Origin: WSZJ01 sp964590435
GTDB lineage: Bacteria; Planctomycetota; MHYJ01; WSZJ01
Reading direction: 5' to 3'
Length of the DNA: 64,000 bases
NCBI GenBank assembly: GCA_964590435.1
Contig: CAZPWT010000015.1
Location: 62,001-126,000 of the forward strand
The first letter of the stretch is position 1. The number at the start of each line of letters is the position of its first letter. The notes under the pieces are model-generated. The model ran no database searches. It was not told the origin of the DNA and worked only from the letters and a program-made list of their open reading frames with translations. Position numbers and translations under genes: made by a program. This document shows positions 49,115 to 58,229 of the stretch, one piece after another.

Positions 49115-50236
49115 CTACTTGGTCAGGGGGTCCTTGACGGCCTTGACCCAGTTCGGGAAATCGCCCCCGTAGGTGTCGTTGAACTTGGCGGCGAGCTTCT
49201 GGAACTCCATGTTGTACTTGTCCTTCTGCTCCTGCACCGTCTCCAGCCCTTCCAGGGTGTGGAAGCACCGGGCGCCCATCATCATCGCCCGGGCGTGGTC
49301 GTCGACGAGCTCGTTGGTGCCCGGCGGGTAGAGGGTGACGGTGCGGAGGAAGCAGAGAAGGGCTTCCTTGACGCTCGCTGCGTCGACGCCGGCGGCGAGG
49401 ATGCACTCGCCCATGCCGTTGTACGCGCGGCCGAGCGAGGAGGACTGGGTGCGATCGGCGTTGTCGATGACCTTCTGGAACGAGGCCTTGGCCTTGTCGA
49501 CTTCCTTGGCGGCGAACTGGCAGACGCCGAGGCCGGCGTAGGCGGCCCACTGGATGCGCGGGGTCTTGCTGTTGACGAGGCTGTTGTAGACGCCCTGGGC
49601 CTGCGCCGGCTGGTTCTGGCGCTCGTACATGCGGGCGTCCTTGAGCTTGAGCTCGCCCACGAAATCGTCGGCCAGGCCGAGGTCCTTGGCCTTGGCGGAA
49701 ATCTCGCCGATGTATTTGCGGGCCTCGGCGTAGTTGGGCGTGTCGCCGAACATGAAGCAGTCGACGATCGCCGTGTACGCTTCCTTGATGTAGAAGCTGT
49801 CGGGGAAGTCCTTGAGCAGCTTCTGGTAGGCGTCGGCGGCCTCCGTGAACTTGCCGCTCATCCGGAACGCCTCGGCCATCTTGAACGCGCACTCCTGCTT
49901 GAGGACGAGGCGCGTCCCGCCGGCCTGGTAGGCCTTGAGGAAGTTCGCGGCGGCGTTGGCGTACTGGCCGGAAGCGAACTGGGAGCGGCCGTTGTTCATC
50001 GCGGGCGGGATGGAACTCTCGTCCCAGTTGACGTCCCCGACGATCTGCTCGCGCTGGACCGTCACGACCGAGCTCGTGCCGGGGAGGACGAGGCTGATTT
50101 CCTTGTTCGTCAGCTTCTGCACTTCTCCGTCCATCGCCTTGCCGGTCGTCAGGCTGACCGAGTCGACGTACTGGGCGCGGGCGGACAGGGAGCAGAGGAC
50201 GAGGAACGTGGAACAGACGAGAAGGCGCATGGACAT
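49115..50236 (-). CDS. Secreted TPR-repeat protein
   Basis: ATG 50236 follows AAGGA by 6 nt; an ATG two codons later is possible. The 373-aa product has a signal peptide (1-21), a beta region on residues 25-75 (GEVQKLTNKEISLVLPGTSS), then TPR repeats: GQYANAAANFLKAYQAGG, GKFTEAADAYQKLLKDFP, NQPAQAQGVYNSLVNSK and KEVDKAKASFQKVIDNAD. It looks like an envelope scaffold or assembly factor. Transcribed alone, with its own terminator; divergent from the FHA gene. Confidence 0.8.
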   Translation of the reverse strand: MSMRLLVCSTFLVLCSLSARAQYVDSVSLTTGKAMDGEVQKLTNKEISLVLPGTSSVVTVQREQIVGDVNWDESSIPPAMNNGRSQFASGQYANAAANFLKAYQAGGTRLVLKQECAFKMAEAFRMSGKFTEAADAYQKLLKDFPDSFYIKEAYTAIVDCFMFGDTPNYAEARKYIGEISAKAKDLGLADDFVGELKLKDARMYERQNQPAQAQGVYNSLVNSKTPRIQWAAYAGLGVCQFAAKEVDKAKASFQKVIDNADRTQSSSLGRAYNGMGECILAAGVDAASVKEALLCFLRTVTLYPPGTNELVDDHARAMMMGARCFHTLEGLETVQEQKDKYNMEFQKLAAKFNDTYGGDFPNWVKAVKDPLTK

Positions 50237-50608
50237 GGAAGATCCTTTCGTGGGCCCCTGTTGCGAGGGAAACGGATTCTAGCGGTCGGGCGAGGTGCGT
50301 CAAGGACGCGCGGGTTATGAACGGATGGGAGGCGGCGGGGTTCGAAGGGAAGTTGCTAGTTTGGGAGTTCGGTTCGGTGTTCCGGGTTCCGGGTTCCGGG
50401 AGGTTTGAGGTTGTCGGTTGCGGGTTCAGTTTTGAGTTGTTGCGCCTCCTGCTGGACGGGGCGCGAACGCGCAACAACGCTCAACCAACAACTCGCCACC
50501 TCTCGGAACCCGGAACCCCGAACTCCGAACCGAACTCCCAAACCCGCAACTCGCAGTCTCGCCGTCCCTTCTCATTCACGCTCCCAGCCCCTAACATGGC
50601 GTTCCCTC
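50237..50608. repeat. 372-bp divergent intergenic region with heptamer hairpin
   Basis: From 50363 to 50539 period-7 units (GGGTTCC and relatives on the left; CGGAACC and CGAACTC on the right) form an inverted repeat. The 36-nt outer arms (50363-50398, 50504-50539) match at about 33 positions, and GTTGTTGCGC pairs with GCGCAACAAC inside. The rest holds the TPR gene's start region and TAACAT (50592-50597), a possible -10 box 11 nt before the FHA gene. Confidence 0.75.
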
Positions 50609-53212
50609 ATGGCCAAAATTGTCCACATCGAGAACGGCGTCACGCGCGAGTACACGCTGGGCGATGTGCCGATCACCGTCGGCCGCGCCGCGCGGCACAC
50701 CATCCCGACGATGGACGCCCGCGCCAGCCGCGACCACATCAAGATCGAGCTCCTGAACGGCTCGTGGATGGCCGCCGACCTCGGAAGCCGCAACGGGACG
50801 CTGCTTAACGGCGAGATCCTCGCGAAGCCGCGCGCCCTCAAGCCCGGGGACAAGCTCATGATCGGCGCGGCGATCTTCCAGTTCATGGAAGGCACGATCA
50901 CGACCCCCGCGCCGGAGCCGCCCGTGCCGTCCGTCCACACGACGCGCGACGTCTCCGCTCCCGCCGCGGCCCCGCCCGTGCCGCAGCCGGCCGCCGCGCC
51001 CCCGCGCCCCGAGCCGTCGTTCGTCGAGGTCCTCGTCCCCGGAGGCTCTTCCGCCACCTACCCCCTCGGCGCCACCGCCGTCGTCATCGGCCGCGCCCGC
51101 GAGTGCAACATTCCCCTCGAGGACGAAAAACTCTCCAGCCGCCACGCGGAAATCACGGAGACCGAGGAAGGCATCTGCGTCCGCGACCTCAAGTCCACCA
51201 ACGGCACCAAAGTGGACGGCCAGCCGTTCGAAACCCGCGTCTTCCGCGACCGCGATTCCTTCACCGCCGGCGCCGTCACCTTCCGCATCGTCGCCCCGCG
51301 CTTCCCCGCCACCGCCCCCAAGCCCGCCTCCAGGCCGCGCCGCCCCGGCCCCGTCTTCCTCGCCGTCGCCGCCGCCCTCATCGTCCTCGGCGGCGTCGCC
51401 ATCGTCGCCCCGCTCCTCATCCGCAAGCTCGTCGACCTCCCGCCCCCCGTCAAACCCGACGCCGACAACCTCCTGGGCGAGGCCGGCTCCCTCGAACGCG
51501 GCCAGGAAGGCTGGTCCATCGCCGCCGACGCCAACTACCAGGTCGCCGCCGACCGCGACCACCACAAGGACGGCGGCGCCTCCCTCCGCGTCCGCGGCGT
51601 CGATACCCGCGAACACTCCCTCTTCGCCGCCTCCTCCCCCGCCGTCCCCGCTTCCCAGGGCGCCCCCCTCAAGCTCGAAGGCTGGGTCCGGGCCGAGGCC
51701 CTCGACGGCCGCGCCGGGCTGCGGATCGAGTGGCTCAGGGGCGACGCCGTGATCGGCGCGACGACGACCGACCTGCTGGACGGGACGTTCGACTGGAAGC
51801 GCCTCTCGGTGGTGGCGGTTCCGCCGCCGGGGGCGGACAAGGCGCGGGCCGCGTGCGTGATCGCAGGGCTGGCCAGCCTGGCGTGGTTCGACGCGGTGAA
51901 GCTGTCGGCGACGAAGGATACGCCGGGCGGCGCCGGATGGGGCACCCCCTGGGGCCGGCTCACGATCGACGACGCCGCGGCCCTTCGCCTCGACGCCGCC
52001 GGCGCGCCGATCCTGTGGGACGCGACGCTGCTGTTCGAGGAGAAGGGGTTTGCGACGACGCCGACGCCGCTCTGGAACGGGGCGCGCGACGGGGACCCGC
52101 AGTCGGTCGGCACGGGGTACCGCGTGGCGCGCAAGATCGGCCGCCTCGGGTCGGTGACGCTCATCGGCGTCCACGCCGAGCAGGAGGATTCGCTCTCGTG
52201 GCAGGTCGACGTCGCCCGCGAAGGCGCCGTCCTCCTCTCCGCCGAGCTCGACCCCGCCGTCGCCGCGCGCCTCACCACCCGCGGCAGCGACGCAATCGAG
52301 CCCCGCGACGGCGACTTCGAATCCCCCGCCTGCTCCGAGCTCGTTTTCGGCGACGCCCCCGCCATCCTCTTCGACACCCCCGCCGCCGTCCGCCTCGCCG
52401 GCACCCGCCTCACCCTCCGCTGGGACCCCCGCCCCGCCGAAGTCGCCCTTCACCTCCGCCCCGCCCCGTCCTGGGTCGAGCGCGAGGCCCGCACCCTCCT
52501 CGCCGACGCCACCGCCGCCGCCCGCGCTTCACAGAACGGCAAGGCCCTCGTCATCTTCGAGGATCTCGCGAAGCGCTACGCGAACCGCGAGGAAGGCGAG
52601 ACCGGCGCGGCGAAGGGCAAGGAGCTGCGCAAGCAGGCCGAGGCGCTGGCGAAGCGGGCGCGGGAGGAGGTCGCCAACGCAAAGAAGTACCCGAGCAAGG
52701 CGTCCACGGCGATCGCGCTTGAATTGGCGGACCAGCTCGAGCGCCAATGGGAGGGGTCGGAGTTCGGCCCCGAGGGGACGCGGCTGCGCAAGGAGCTGGT
52801 GCCGGACGCCGTCGTCGACCCGGATCCGAAAAAACCGCCCGACGACACGCCGAAGCCGCCCGAGAAAGAAACGATCGAAAACGCCCGGACGCTCCTCAAG
52901 TGGGCCGAGGAGGCGCTCGCCAGGGAGGAGTGGCTGAAGGCGGAGATCTACGCGAAGAACGTGATCGACCGCTGGCCGGGGACGGCGGAGGAAATGAAAG
53001 CGGGCGAACTGCTCGGCAAAGCGACGAGCGGCGGGAAAGCGGCGCGGGAGCGGGACGACTGGATCCGGGAGATGCTCACGAAGGCGCGGAATCTCGTGAA
53101 GAACCGCCAGTCGGACAAGGCGATTCCGCTGTTCGAAGAGGTGCTGAAGAAGTACCCGGACAGCCCGCTGGTGAAGGGCGTGAGCGACGAGCTGGCGAAG
53201 CTGCGGAAGTAG
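50609..53212 (+). CDS. Double-FHA, single-span membrane protein with TPR-like end
   Basis: An 867-aa protein. Two FHA phosphothreonine-binding domains lie at about 5-85 (GRAARHTIP, ASRDHIKIE, GSRNGTLLNG) and 130-215 (GRARECNIPLED, SSRHAEI, KSTNGTKVDG), both in the cytosol. A membrane helix follows at about 250-272 (VFLAVAAALIVLGGVAIVAP). The outer part has a carbohydrate-binding-like beta sandwich (about 280-420) and ends with TPR-like helices (about 760-867). It could link cytosolic Ser/Thr kinase signals to the envelope. The stop lies 1 nt from that of the convergent lexA gene. Confidence 0.85.
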   Translation: MAKIVHIENGVTREYTLGDVPITVGRAARHTIPTMDARASRDHIKIELLNGSWMAADLGSRNGTLLNGEILAKPRALKPGDKLMIGAAIFQFMEGTITTPAPEPPVPSVHTTRDVSAPAAAPPVPQPAAAPPRPEPSFVEVLVPGGSSATYPLGATAVVIGRARECNIPLEDEKLSSRHAEITETEEGICVRDLKSTNGTKVDGQPFETRVFRDRDSFTAGAVTFRIVAPRFPATAPKPASRPRRPGPVFLAVAAALIVLGGVAIVAPLLIRKLVDLPPPVKPDADNLLGEAGSLERGQEGWSIAADANYQVAADRDHHKDGGASLRVRGVDTREHSLFAASSPAVPASQGAPLKLEGWVRAEALDGRAGLRIEWLRGDAVIGATTTDLLDGTFDWKRLSVVAVPPPGADKARAACVIAGLASLAWFDAVKLSATKDTPGGAGWGTPWGRLTIDDAAALRLDAAGAPILWDATLLFEEKGFATTPTPLWNGARDGDPQSVGTGYRVARKIGRLGSVTLIGVHAEQEDSLSWQVDVAREGAVLLSAELDPAVAARLTTRGSDAIEPRDGDFESPACSELVFGDAPAILFDTPAAVRLAGTRLTLRWDPRPAEVALHLRPAPSWVEREARTLLADATAAARASQNGKALVIFEDLAKRYANREEGETGAAKGKELRKQAEALAKRAREEVANAKKYPSKASTAIALELADQLERQWEGSEFGPEGTRLRKELVPDAVVDPDPKKPPDDTPKPPEKETIENARTLLKWAEEALAREEWLKAEIYAKNVIDRWPGTAEEMKAGELLGKATSGGKAARERDDWIREMLTKARNLVKNRQSDKAIPLFEEVLKKYPDSPLVKGVSDELAKLRK

Positions 53213-53213
53213 A

Positions 53214-53828
53214 CTAGTACTTCCGCATCACGCCCGTGACGACGCCCTGAATGCGCACCTCGTCCACGATGATCGGCTGCATCGTGCTGTTCGCCGGCTG
53301 GAGGCGGAACTTGCTGCCCTGCCGGTAGAAGCGCTTGAGCGTGGTTTCGCCGTTCGGCAGGAGGGCCACGACGGTTTCGCCGTCGCTGGCGCGCTCGCGC
53401 TTCTCGCAGACGACGTAATCGCCGTCCTTGATGTGATCCTCGATCATGGAATTGCCGCGGACTTCGAGGACGAAGCAGTCTTTCCGGCCGACGAGGAGGT
53501 CGCCGATGTCCATGACGTCTGGAGTTTCGGCGGCATCGAGGGGTGCGCCGGCGGTGATGCGGCCGACGAGGGGGAGCGAGGTGCGGGCGCGGACGATGCC
53601 ACCCGGTTCGGCCTCGTCGAGGCCGACGGTGACTTCGATGGAGCGGGAGAGGTAGCGCTGGCGGCGGATGATGCCGCGGCGCTCGAGGGCGCGGAGGTGG
53701 TCGAGGATGGTGATCTTGGAGACGCCGATCTGGTCGGCGATCTCCTGGAGCGTCGGGGAGTAGTGATTCGCCTCGGTGAAGGACTGGATGAACTTGAGGA
53801 TGTTGAGCTGTTTGGGAGTGATGTTCAC
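53214..53828 (-). CDS. lexA: SOS repressor LexA
   Basis: A 204-aa LexA starting at GTG 53828 (AAGGA 7 nt upstream). An N-terminal winged helix (TPKQLNILKFIQSF to LRALERRGIIRR) is followed by the peptidase domain: the cleavage site A93-G94 in RITAGAPLD, Ser127 in RGNSMIEDHI and Lys164 in TTLKRFY. RecA-stimulated self-cleavage at that site would lift repression. A palindrome in the promoter spacer is a likely autoregulatory operator. Confidence 0.96.
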   Translation of the reverse strand: MNITPKQLNILKFIQSFTEANHYSPTLQEIADQIGVSKITILDHLRALERRGIIRRQRYLSRSIEVTVGLDEAEPGGIVRARTSLPLVGRITAGAPLDAAETPDVMDIGDLLVGRKDCFVLEVRGNSMIEDHIKDGDYVVCEKRERASDGETVVALLPNGETTLKRFYRQGSKFRLQPANSTMQPIIVDEVRIQGVVTGVMRKY

Positions 53829-53869
53829 GTCGAATCCTTCCGAAAACGGGTGTCGTTGAGTTCAGGCGG

Positions 53870-53898
53870 ATTTTAGGCTAACAGTTACCCAACGTCAA
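53870..53898 (-). promoter_or_regulatory. lexA promoter with candidate operator in the spacer
   Basis: On the minus strand TTGACG (53898-53893), a 17-nt spacer and TAAAAT (53875-53870) lie about 40 nt before the GTG. The spacer holds GTAAC-T-GTTAG (53888-53878), an imperfect palindrome positioned as a repressor site. The operator role is inference. Confidence 0.65.
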
Positions 53899-54108
53899 GT
53901 GTAGTTTCGGAAGAACGGGAGGCGAACTTGAGCGATTCAACGGAGTTTCCCCGGGTTTCCAACAGGTTCCTCGATATGTCGGGCCGCCGCCGGCCGGGCC
54001 CATCACGCTTCCAGCGTCGCCTTTCCCATCAAACTCCTTGCAACCTTAGGCTTCCCGCCGTACCACTTCCCTACCGCTTCCCCCGCTGAACCACAACCTG
54101 GGATCCCC
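53899..54108 (+). other. Intergenic region between lexA and tolC-like genes
   Basis: No gene seen. A weak promoter for the TolC-like gene may be TTGCAA (54038-54043), 17-nt spacer, TACCAC (54061-54066), giving a leader of about 35 nt. The rest is unremarkable. Confidence 0.35.
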
Positions 54109-55641
54109 ATGAGACTCTCCGCTCTTCTCCCCTTCCTGCTCCTCCTCGCCGTCACGGCTCGCGCCCAGGAACCGGCGCCGCCCGCGGAGCCGCTTCCCCC
54201 TGAAGCCCGGCCGGACCCGTTTGCCGGAGACCCGCGCCCGCGGATGAAGATGACTCTCGAGGACTGCCTCCGGGCGGCGCTGGACGCCAACCTGGACCTC
54301 GCGTACTCGCGGCTGGAGCCGGAGCTTTCGCGCGCGGACATCCATGGCTTCAAGGGCCCCTACGACCCCGTCGTCTACGTCCAGGGGAACCAGCGCAGTT
54401 CCAAGACCGCGACCTCTTCCAGCCTCGCCGGCGCCAACATCCTCCAGGATCGCCTGTGGACGTCGGCCATGGGGGTCCGCGGCACGTGGTTCCTCGGCAC
54501 GACGTACGACGTGAATTTCCAGACGAACCGCGACGACACCAACAACTCGTTCGCGACGCTCGACCCGCGGTGGGACTCGAGCATCGGCTTCTCGCTCCGC
54601 CAGCCCCTCCTCAAGCACGCCTGGCTCGACTACCAGCTCCTCACCCTCCGCGCCTACGAAAACGCCTACCGCTCTTCCGTCCACCACGTCTCCGAGGACA
54701 CCGCCGCGACGCTCTACGCCGTCGAGCTCGCCTACTGGACCCTCGTCGACTCCATCAACCAGAAGATCGTGAAGGAGCGCGCGCTGGAGGTCTCCAAGCG
54801 GCTCTACGAGGTGAACAAGAACAAGGTCAAGGCCGGCGCGCTCGCGCCGATCGAGGAACTCCGCGCCGAAAGCGACGTTGCCAGCCGGCAGGAAGGGATC
54901 ATCCTCGCCGCCAACACGATCGAAAACGCGATGGACGAGCTCCGCCGCCTCATCCGGCCGTTCCAGCGCCCCGAGGATTGGAATTTCATCGTCGAGCCCG
55001 CGGACGCGCCGAATTTCGAAGCGCGCCCGGTGGACCTGGACTCCGCGGTGGGCGAGGCGATCGCCTCGCGCCCGGAGCTGGAGCAGCTGCGGATCGCGAT
55101 CGACACGTCGCGGCTGGACGTGAAGCGCTACGAGCGCGACCTGTGGCCGAGCCTCGACCTGACGGGCGGCATCCGGTACTCCGGGACGGGCGGGAACTTC
55201 GGCGACTCGCTGGAGCGGCTGCGCACGTGGGACTACAACACCTGGGAGGTCGGCGTGCTGTTCGAGTACCCGCTCGGCTCCCGCACCGCGAACGGGCAGC
55301 TCCTCCGCGCCGAGACCCAGCAACGGCGCAACGAGATCGCCCTTCGCAACCAGGAGCAGGGCGTCGTGCTCGAGGTCCGCAGCGCCGCGCGCGAGATGAA
55401 GTCGACCGCGGAGCGCATCGAGGCCACTCGGACCGCGCGGCGGCTCGCGATCCGGGCGATGGAAGCGGAGCAGGCGCGGTACGAGCGCGGGCTGACGACG
55501 AGCCACCAGTTGCTGCAATTCCTGACGGATGCGGAGACGGCGGCGGCGAACGAGCAGAAGGCGGTGGTGGATTACAAGATCGCCGAGCTCAAGCTTCGCA
55601 AGGCGACCGGCCGGATCCTGAAGGAGCGGGCGGGGCGGTAG
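54109..55641 (+). CDS. TolC-family outer membrane efflux protein
   Basis: A 510-aa outer membrane factor with signal peptide (1-20). Two OEP repeats are visible: MTLEDCLRAALDANLDLAYS with a long helix region to about 300, and DSAVGEAIASRPELEQLRIA to the end, containing ETQQRRNEIALRNQEQGVVL and the helix AVVDYKIAELKLRKATGRIL. This is the trimeric barrel-tunnel family used in drug efflux and type I export. No inner-membrane or adaptor partner lies nearby. The gene shows that the organism has an outer membrane. Confidence 0.88.
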   Translation: MRLSALLPFLLLLAVTARAQEPAPPAEPLPPEARPDPFAGDPRPRMKMTLEDCLRAALDANLDLAYSRLEPELSRADIHGFKGPYDPVVYVQGNQRSSKTATSSSLAGANILQDRLWTSAMGVRGTWFLGTTYDVNFQTNRDDTNNSFATLDPRWDSSIGFSLRQPLLKHAWLDYQLLTLRAYENAYRSSVHHVSEDTAATLYAVELAYWTLVDSINQKIVKERALEVSKRLYEVNKNKVKAGALAPIEELRAESDVASRQEGIILAANTIENAMDELRRLIRPFQRPEDWNFIVEPADAPNFEARPVDLDSAVGEAIASRPELEQLRIAIDTSRLDVKRYERDLWPSLDLTGGIRYSGTGGNFGDSLERLRTWDYNTWEVGVLFEYPLGSRTANGQLLRAETQQRRNEIALRNQEQGVVLEVRSAAREMKSTAERIEATRTARRLAIRAMEAEQARYERGLTTSHQLLQFLTDAETAAANEQKAVVDYKIAELKLRKATGRILKERAGR

Positions 55642-55646
55642 GCGGA

Positions 55647-55744
55647 CCCGCCTTCGCTCCGGCGCTTCGCGTCCGGAGCTTCGGCGGGTAATCCGGGCCG
55701 AACGTCTCCCCCGGCGAGGGAGTTCGTTCTTGCGGCCCGGATTA
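55647..55744 (+). repeat. Two-hairpin dispersed element, copy B
   Basis: Hairpin 2 (55647-55688) is identical over 42 nt to copy A at 45557-45598 read on the opposite strand. Hairpin 1 is TAATCCGGGCCG (55689-55700) with CGGCCCGGATTA (55733-55744). It fills the gap between the convergent TolC-like and 396-aa genes and contains the latter's stop codon. Confidence 0.85.
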
Positions 55745-56932
55745 CTTCTTCATTCCCTTCTGCATCCCCTTGAGCCCGTCCGCCAGGTTGCCGGCGCGGC
55801 GCGCCTTGTACGTGCCGGGACGCTGCGACAGCTCCTCGAGATCCGGGATGTACTCGAACAGCCGCTTCTCGCTGATCCGCTTCACGGCCTCTTCCCACAG
55901 CTCCTGGTCGTCGATGTTGAGGTAGGCGCGCATGTGGGCCGGGGACAGGTCGCGGTGGCGGGAGACGACGTCCATGACGGCGATCTGGATTTCGCGCGGG
56001 GTTTCGGCCGTGGCGAAAGGGGCGATCGCGGCGTCGCGGTCGACGTTCTTCTGGATGGACATCTGGCGGATGCCGCTGGACTTGGCGCGGGGGCTGTCGC
56101 CGGCGAGCCAGGCCTGGACGACCTCGAGCTTGATGGGGACGGGCGGCTCGCGCTCGTAGAGGGCGTCGCCGCAGATCCACGCGACCTCGGGGATTTCGCA
56201 CGTCTCGGCGGTCGCGACCATCGGTCCGGCCGCGTCCGGCTGGACGCAGCAGAGCAGCAGTTTGTAACAGGTGTCGACCTTCGACTTGTCGGCCTTCGCG
56301 ACGTCGATGACCGCCTGCGACCCCATCGCGCCGTACGGCCGCAGCAGGCTCCCCGCGTCGGCCTTCGCGAATCCCAGCTCGATGATCTTCTTCAGGACCC
56401 GCTCGTCCTTCAGGCTCGCCAGCCGGTCCGCGATGTTCCAGGCGTCCGTCAGCCCGCGCCCCGCGTCCTGCCGCAGCATGAACGGGATCAGGATTTCCTT
56501 CACCTTCACCGCCGCCTCCGGGCTCATCCCCCCGATGATCTTCGTCACCTTTTCCGGCGGCGCGACGACCAGCATCTTCTCGAATTCCGCACGCCCCTCC
56601 GGCGTGTCGAAGTTCAGCTTCTGGGGACCGCTCGACTTCCCCTCGTCCGTCTTCTTCACCGGCTCGACCGGGGTCTTCTTCGCAAAGTGAATCCCGGCGA
56701 CCACGGCGACGATCAGCACGCCGGCGCCCACGGCGCCCCAGATCAGCCGCTTGTCCGGCCCCGGCGGCGCTTCCCCGCGCCTCCCGGCGACCGGGCGCTC
56801 GGCATCGTCGTCGGTCGGGTCGGCCTGCGGCGGGGGCGGAACCCCGGCGCGGCGGGTCGCCGGCGGACCGGCAGGCGGCCGGGAGCCCATGCGCCCGGTG
56901 TTACGGCGGTTGGCAGGGTTGGGTAGCGGCAT
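55742..56932 (-). CDS. Membrane-anchored helical-repeat protein
   Basis: A 396-aa protein. Residues 1-65 are Pro/Arg-rich and cytosolic (MGSRPPAGPPATRRAGVPPP), followed by one membrane helix (about 66-85, LIWGAVGAGVLIVAVVAGI). The periplasmic part is all-helical and HEAT-like: EKMLVVAPPEKVTKIIGGM, VLKKIIELGFAKADAGSLLR and EIQIAVMDVVSRHRDLS. No known domain. ATG 56932 lacks a clear ribosome site. It diverges from the next HEAT/TPR gene. Confidence 0.65.
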   Translation of the reverse strand: MPLPNPANRRNTGRMGSRPPAGPPATRRAGVPPPPQADPTDDDAERPVAGRRGEAPPGPDKRLIWGAVGAGVLIVAVVAGIHFAKKTPVEPVKKTDEGKSSGPQKLNFDTPEGRAEFEKMLVVAPPEKVTKIIGGMSPEAAVKVKEILIPFMLRQDAGRGLTDAWNIADRLASLKDERVLKKIIELGFAKADAGSLLRPYGAMGSQAVIDVAKADKSKVDTCYKLLLCCVQPDAAGPMVATAETCEIPEVAWICGDALYEREPPVPIKLEVVQAWLAGDSPRAKSSGIRQMSIQKNVDRDAAIAPFATAETPREIQIAVMDVVSRHRDLSPAHMRAYLNIDDQELWEEAVKRISEKRLFEYIPDLEELSQRPGTYKARRAGNLADGLKGMQKGMKK

Positions 56933-57008
56933 CCCCGGATTGTGCCAGACCCAGGCCGTTTTTTGCACGCTCACGCTCTTCCGGATCCCCACCCCGCGCG
57001 TTCCCACT

Positions 57009-57014
57009 TATAAT
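57009..57014 (+). promoter_or_regulatory. -10 box of the HEAT/TPR gene, leaderless type
   Basis: A perfect TATAAT lies 6 nt before the ATG at 57021. No -35 match is visible at the right distance, and no Shine-Dalgarno sequence. Confidence 0.55.
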
Positions 57015-57020
57015 CCGCGG

Positions 57021-58229
57021 ATGCGCATCCTCCTCTCGCTCGCGTTCTGCGCCTTCTCAGCCGCCTCCGCCCTCGCCCAGTCCGACCTCGGGAACGACGC
57101 CCTCGTCCGGTCCCTTCGAAATAAAAACCCCCAGGTCCGCCTCTCCGCCGCCGTCATCCTCGGCAACGACAAGAACTCCGAGACCATCGAACCCCTCATC
57201 CTCGCCCTCTCCGAGGAACAGGACGAGGCCGTGAAGAAGGCGATGGGGGAAGCGCTGCAGTCGATCACGGGCGAGTCGCACGGGAGCGACCCGGCAAAGT
57301 GGAAGGCCTGGTTCGTGCAGAACCGGCCGCGGGGCATTCCCGAGGGCGCCCGCAAGCAGCTGGACAGCTACCAGTTCATCGCCGTGACGCTCCAGATCGG
57401 CTTTGTCGTGACGATCCTCGCCGTGGTCGGCGTGCTGGTCGCTTTCGGCGCGATGGCGTCCAACCGCATGAAAGCGATGAAGGAGCTCTCGCGTCAGGCC
57501 GAGCTTCTGATCAACGAAGGGAACGACGTGCAGAAAAAGTCCGGCACCGTCCTCGCCGGCCTCGACGCGAAGAAGGGCGAGATGACGCAGTTCTTCTCCA
57601 AGCTCAAGGACGAGAACGAGCAGGAGATCGAGCGCTACGGCGACATGATCGAGCAGAACATCGAGCACCGCATGCGCGAGATCACGATGACGCTCCGCGA
57701 GAAGGCGGAGAAGGAGCTCGAGCAGACGTTCAACGAGATGAAGGACGAGATCGACCGCCGCATCCGCTCCGCCACCGAGGCGCAGAAGGACGCGATCATC
57801 AAGGAGCTGTCCCAGCGCCAGCAGGTCTTCATCTCCGAGGTCGAGGCCCATACGCTCTTCCTCGAGGCCAGCTTCTTCTACATCAGCGGCAAGCTCCCGG
57901 ACGCGATCCGGGTCTACAAGAAGCTGCTGATGCTGAAGCCGACGCACTACATCGCGTGGAACAACTACGGGACGATCCTGCGCGACCTGCTGAGGTTCGA
58001 CGAAGCGCTGGAGGCGTACCAGAAGGCGCTGGACCACTCCCCGGACAACGCGGGGGTCCTCTACCTGTTCGCGACGGTGTACGCGATGCAGAAGAAGAAG
58101 GACAAGATGCTGGAGTACCTGAAGAAGGCGATCACGTTCGACGCGGAGTTCCAGGACGAGGCGCTGAACGACAAGTGCTTCAAGGAGTACTGGGAGGACC
58201 CGGAGTTCAAGGACGTCGCGGAAGGGTAG
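57021..58229 (+). CDS. Membrane protein with HEAT, coiled-coil and TPR parts
   Basis: A 402-aa protein. A signal peptide (1-19) is followed by a HEAT unit (about 25-80, NKNPQVRLSAAVILGNDKNS), a membrane helix at about 122-146 (IAVTLQIGFVVTILAVVGVL), a long charged coiled coil (about 150-275, with IEQNIEHRMREITMTLREKA), and TPR repeats at about 285-390 (FFYISGKLPDAIRVYKKLLM, LLRFDEALEAYQKALDHSP). The HEAT part should be periplasmic and the TPR part cytosolic. It could relay or scaffold across the membrane. Confidence 0.75.
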   Translation: MRILLSLAFCAFSAASALAQSDLGNDALVRSLRNKNPQVRLSAAVILGNDKNSETIEPLILALSEEQDEAVKKAMGEALQSITGESHGSDPAKWKAWFVQNRPRGIPEGARKQLDSYQFIAVTLQIGFVVTILAVVGVLVAFGAMASNRMKAMKELSRQAELLINEGNDVQKKSGTVLAGLDAKKGEMTQFFSKLKDENEQEIERYGDMIEQNIEHRMREITMTLREKAEKELEQTFNEMKDEIDRRIRSATEAQKDAIIKELSQRQQVFISEVEAHTLFLEASFFYISGKLPDAIRVYKKLLMLKPTHYIAWNNYGTILRDLLRFDEALEAYQKALDHSPDNAGVLYLFATVYAMQKKKDKMLEYLKKAITFDAEFQDEALNDKCFKEYWEDPEFKDVAEG

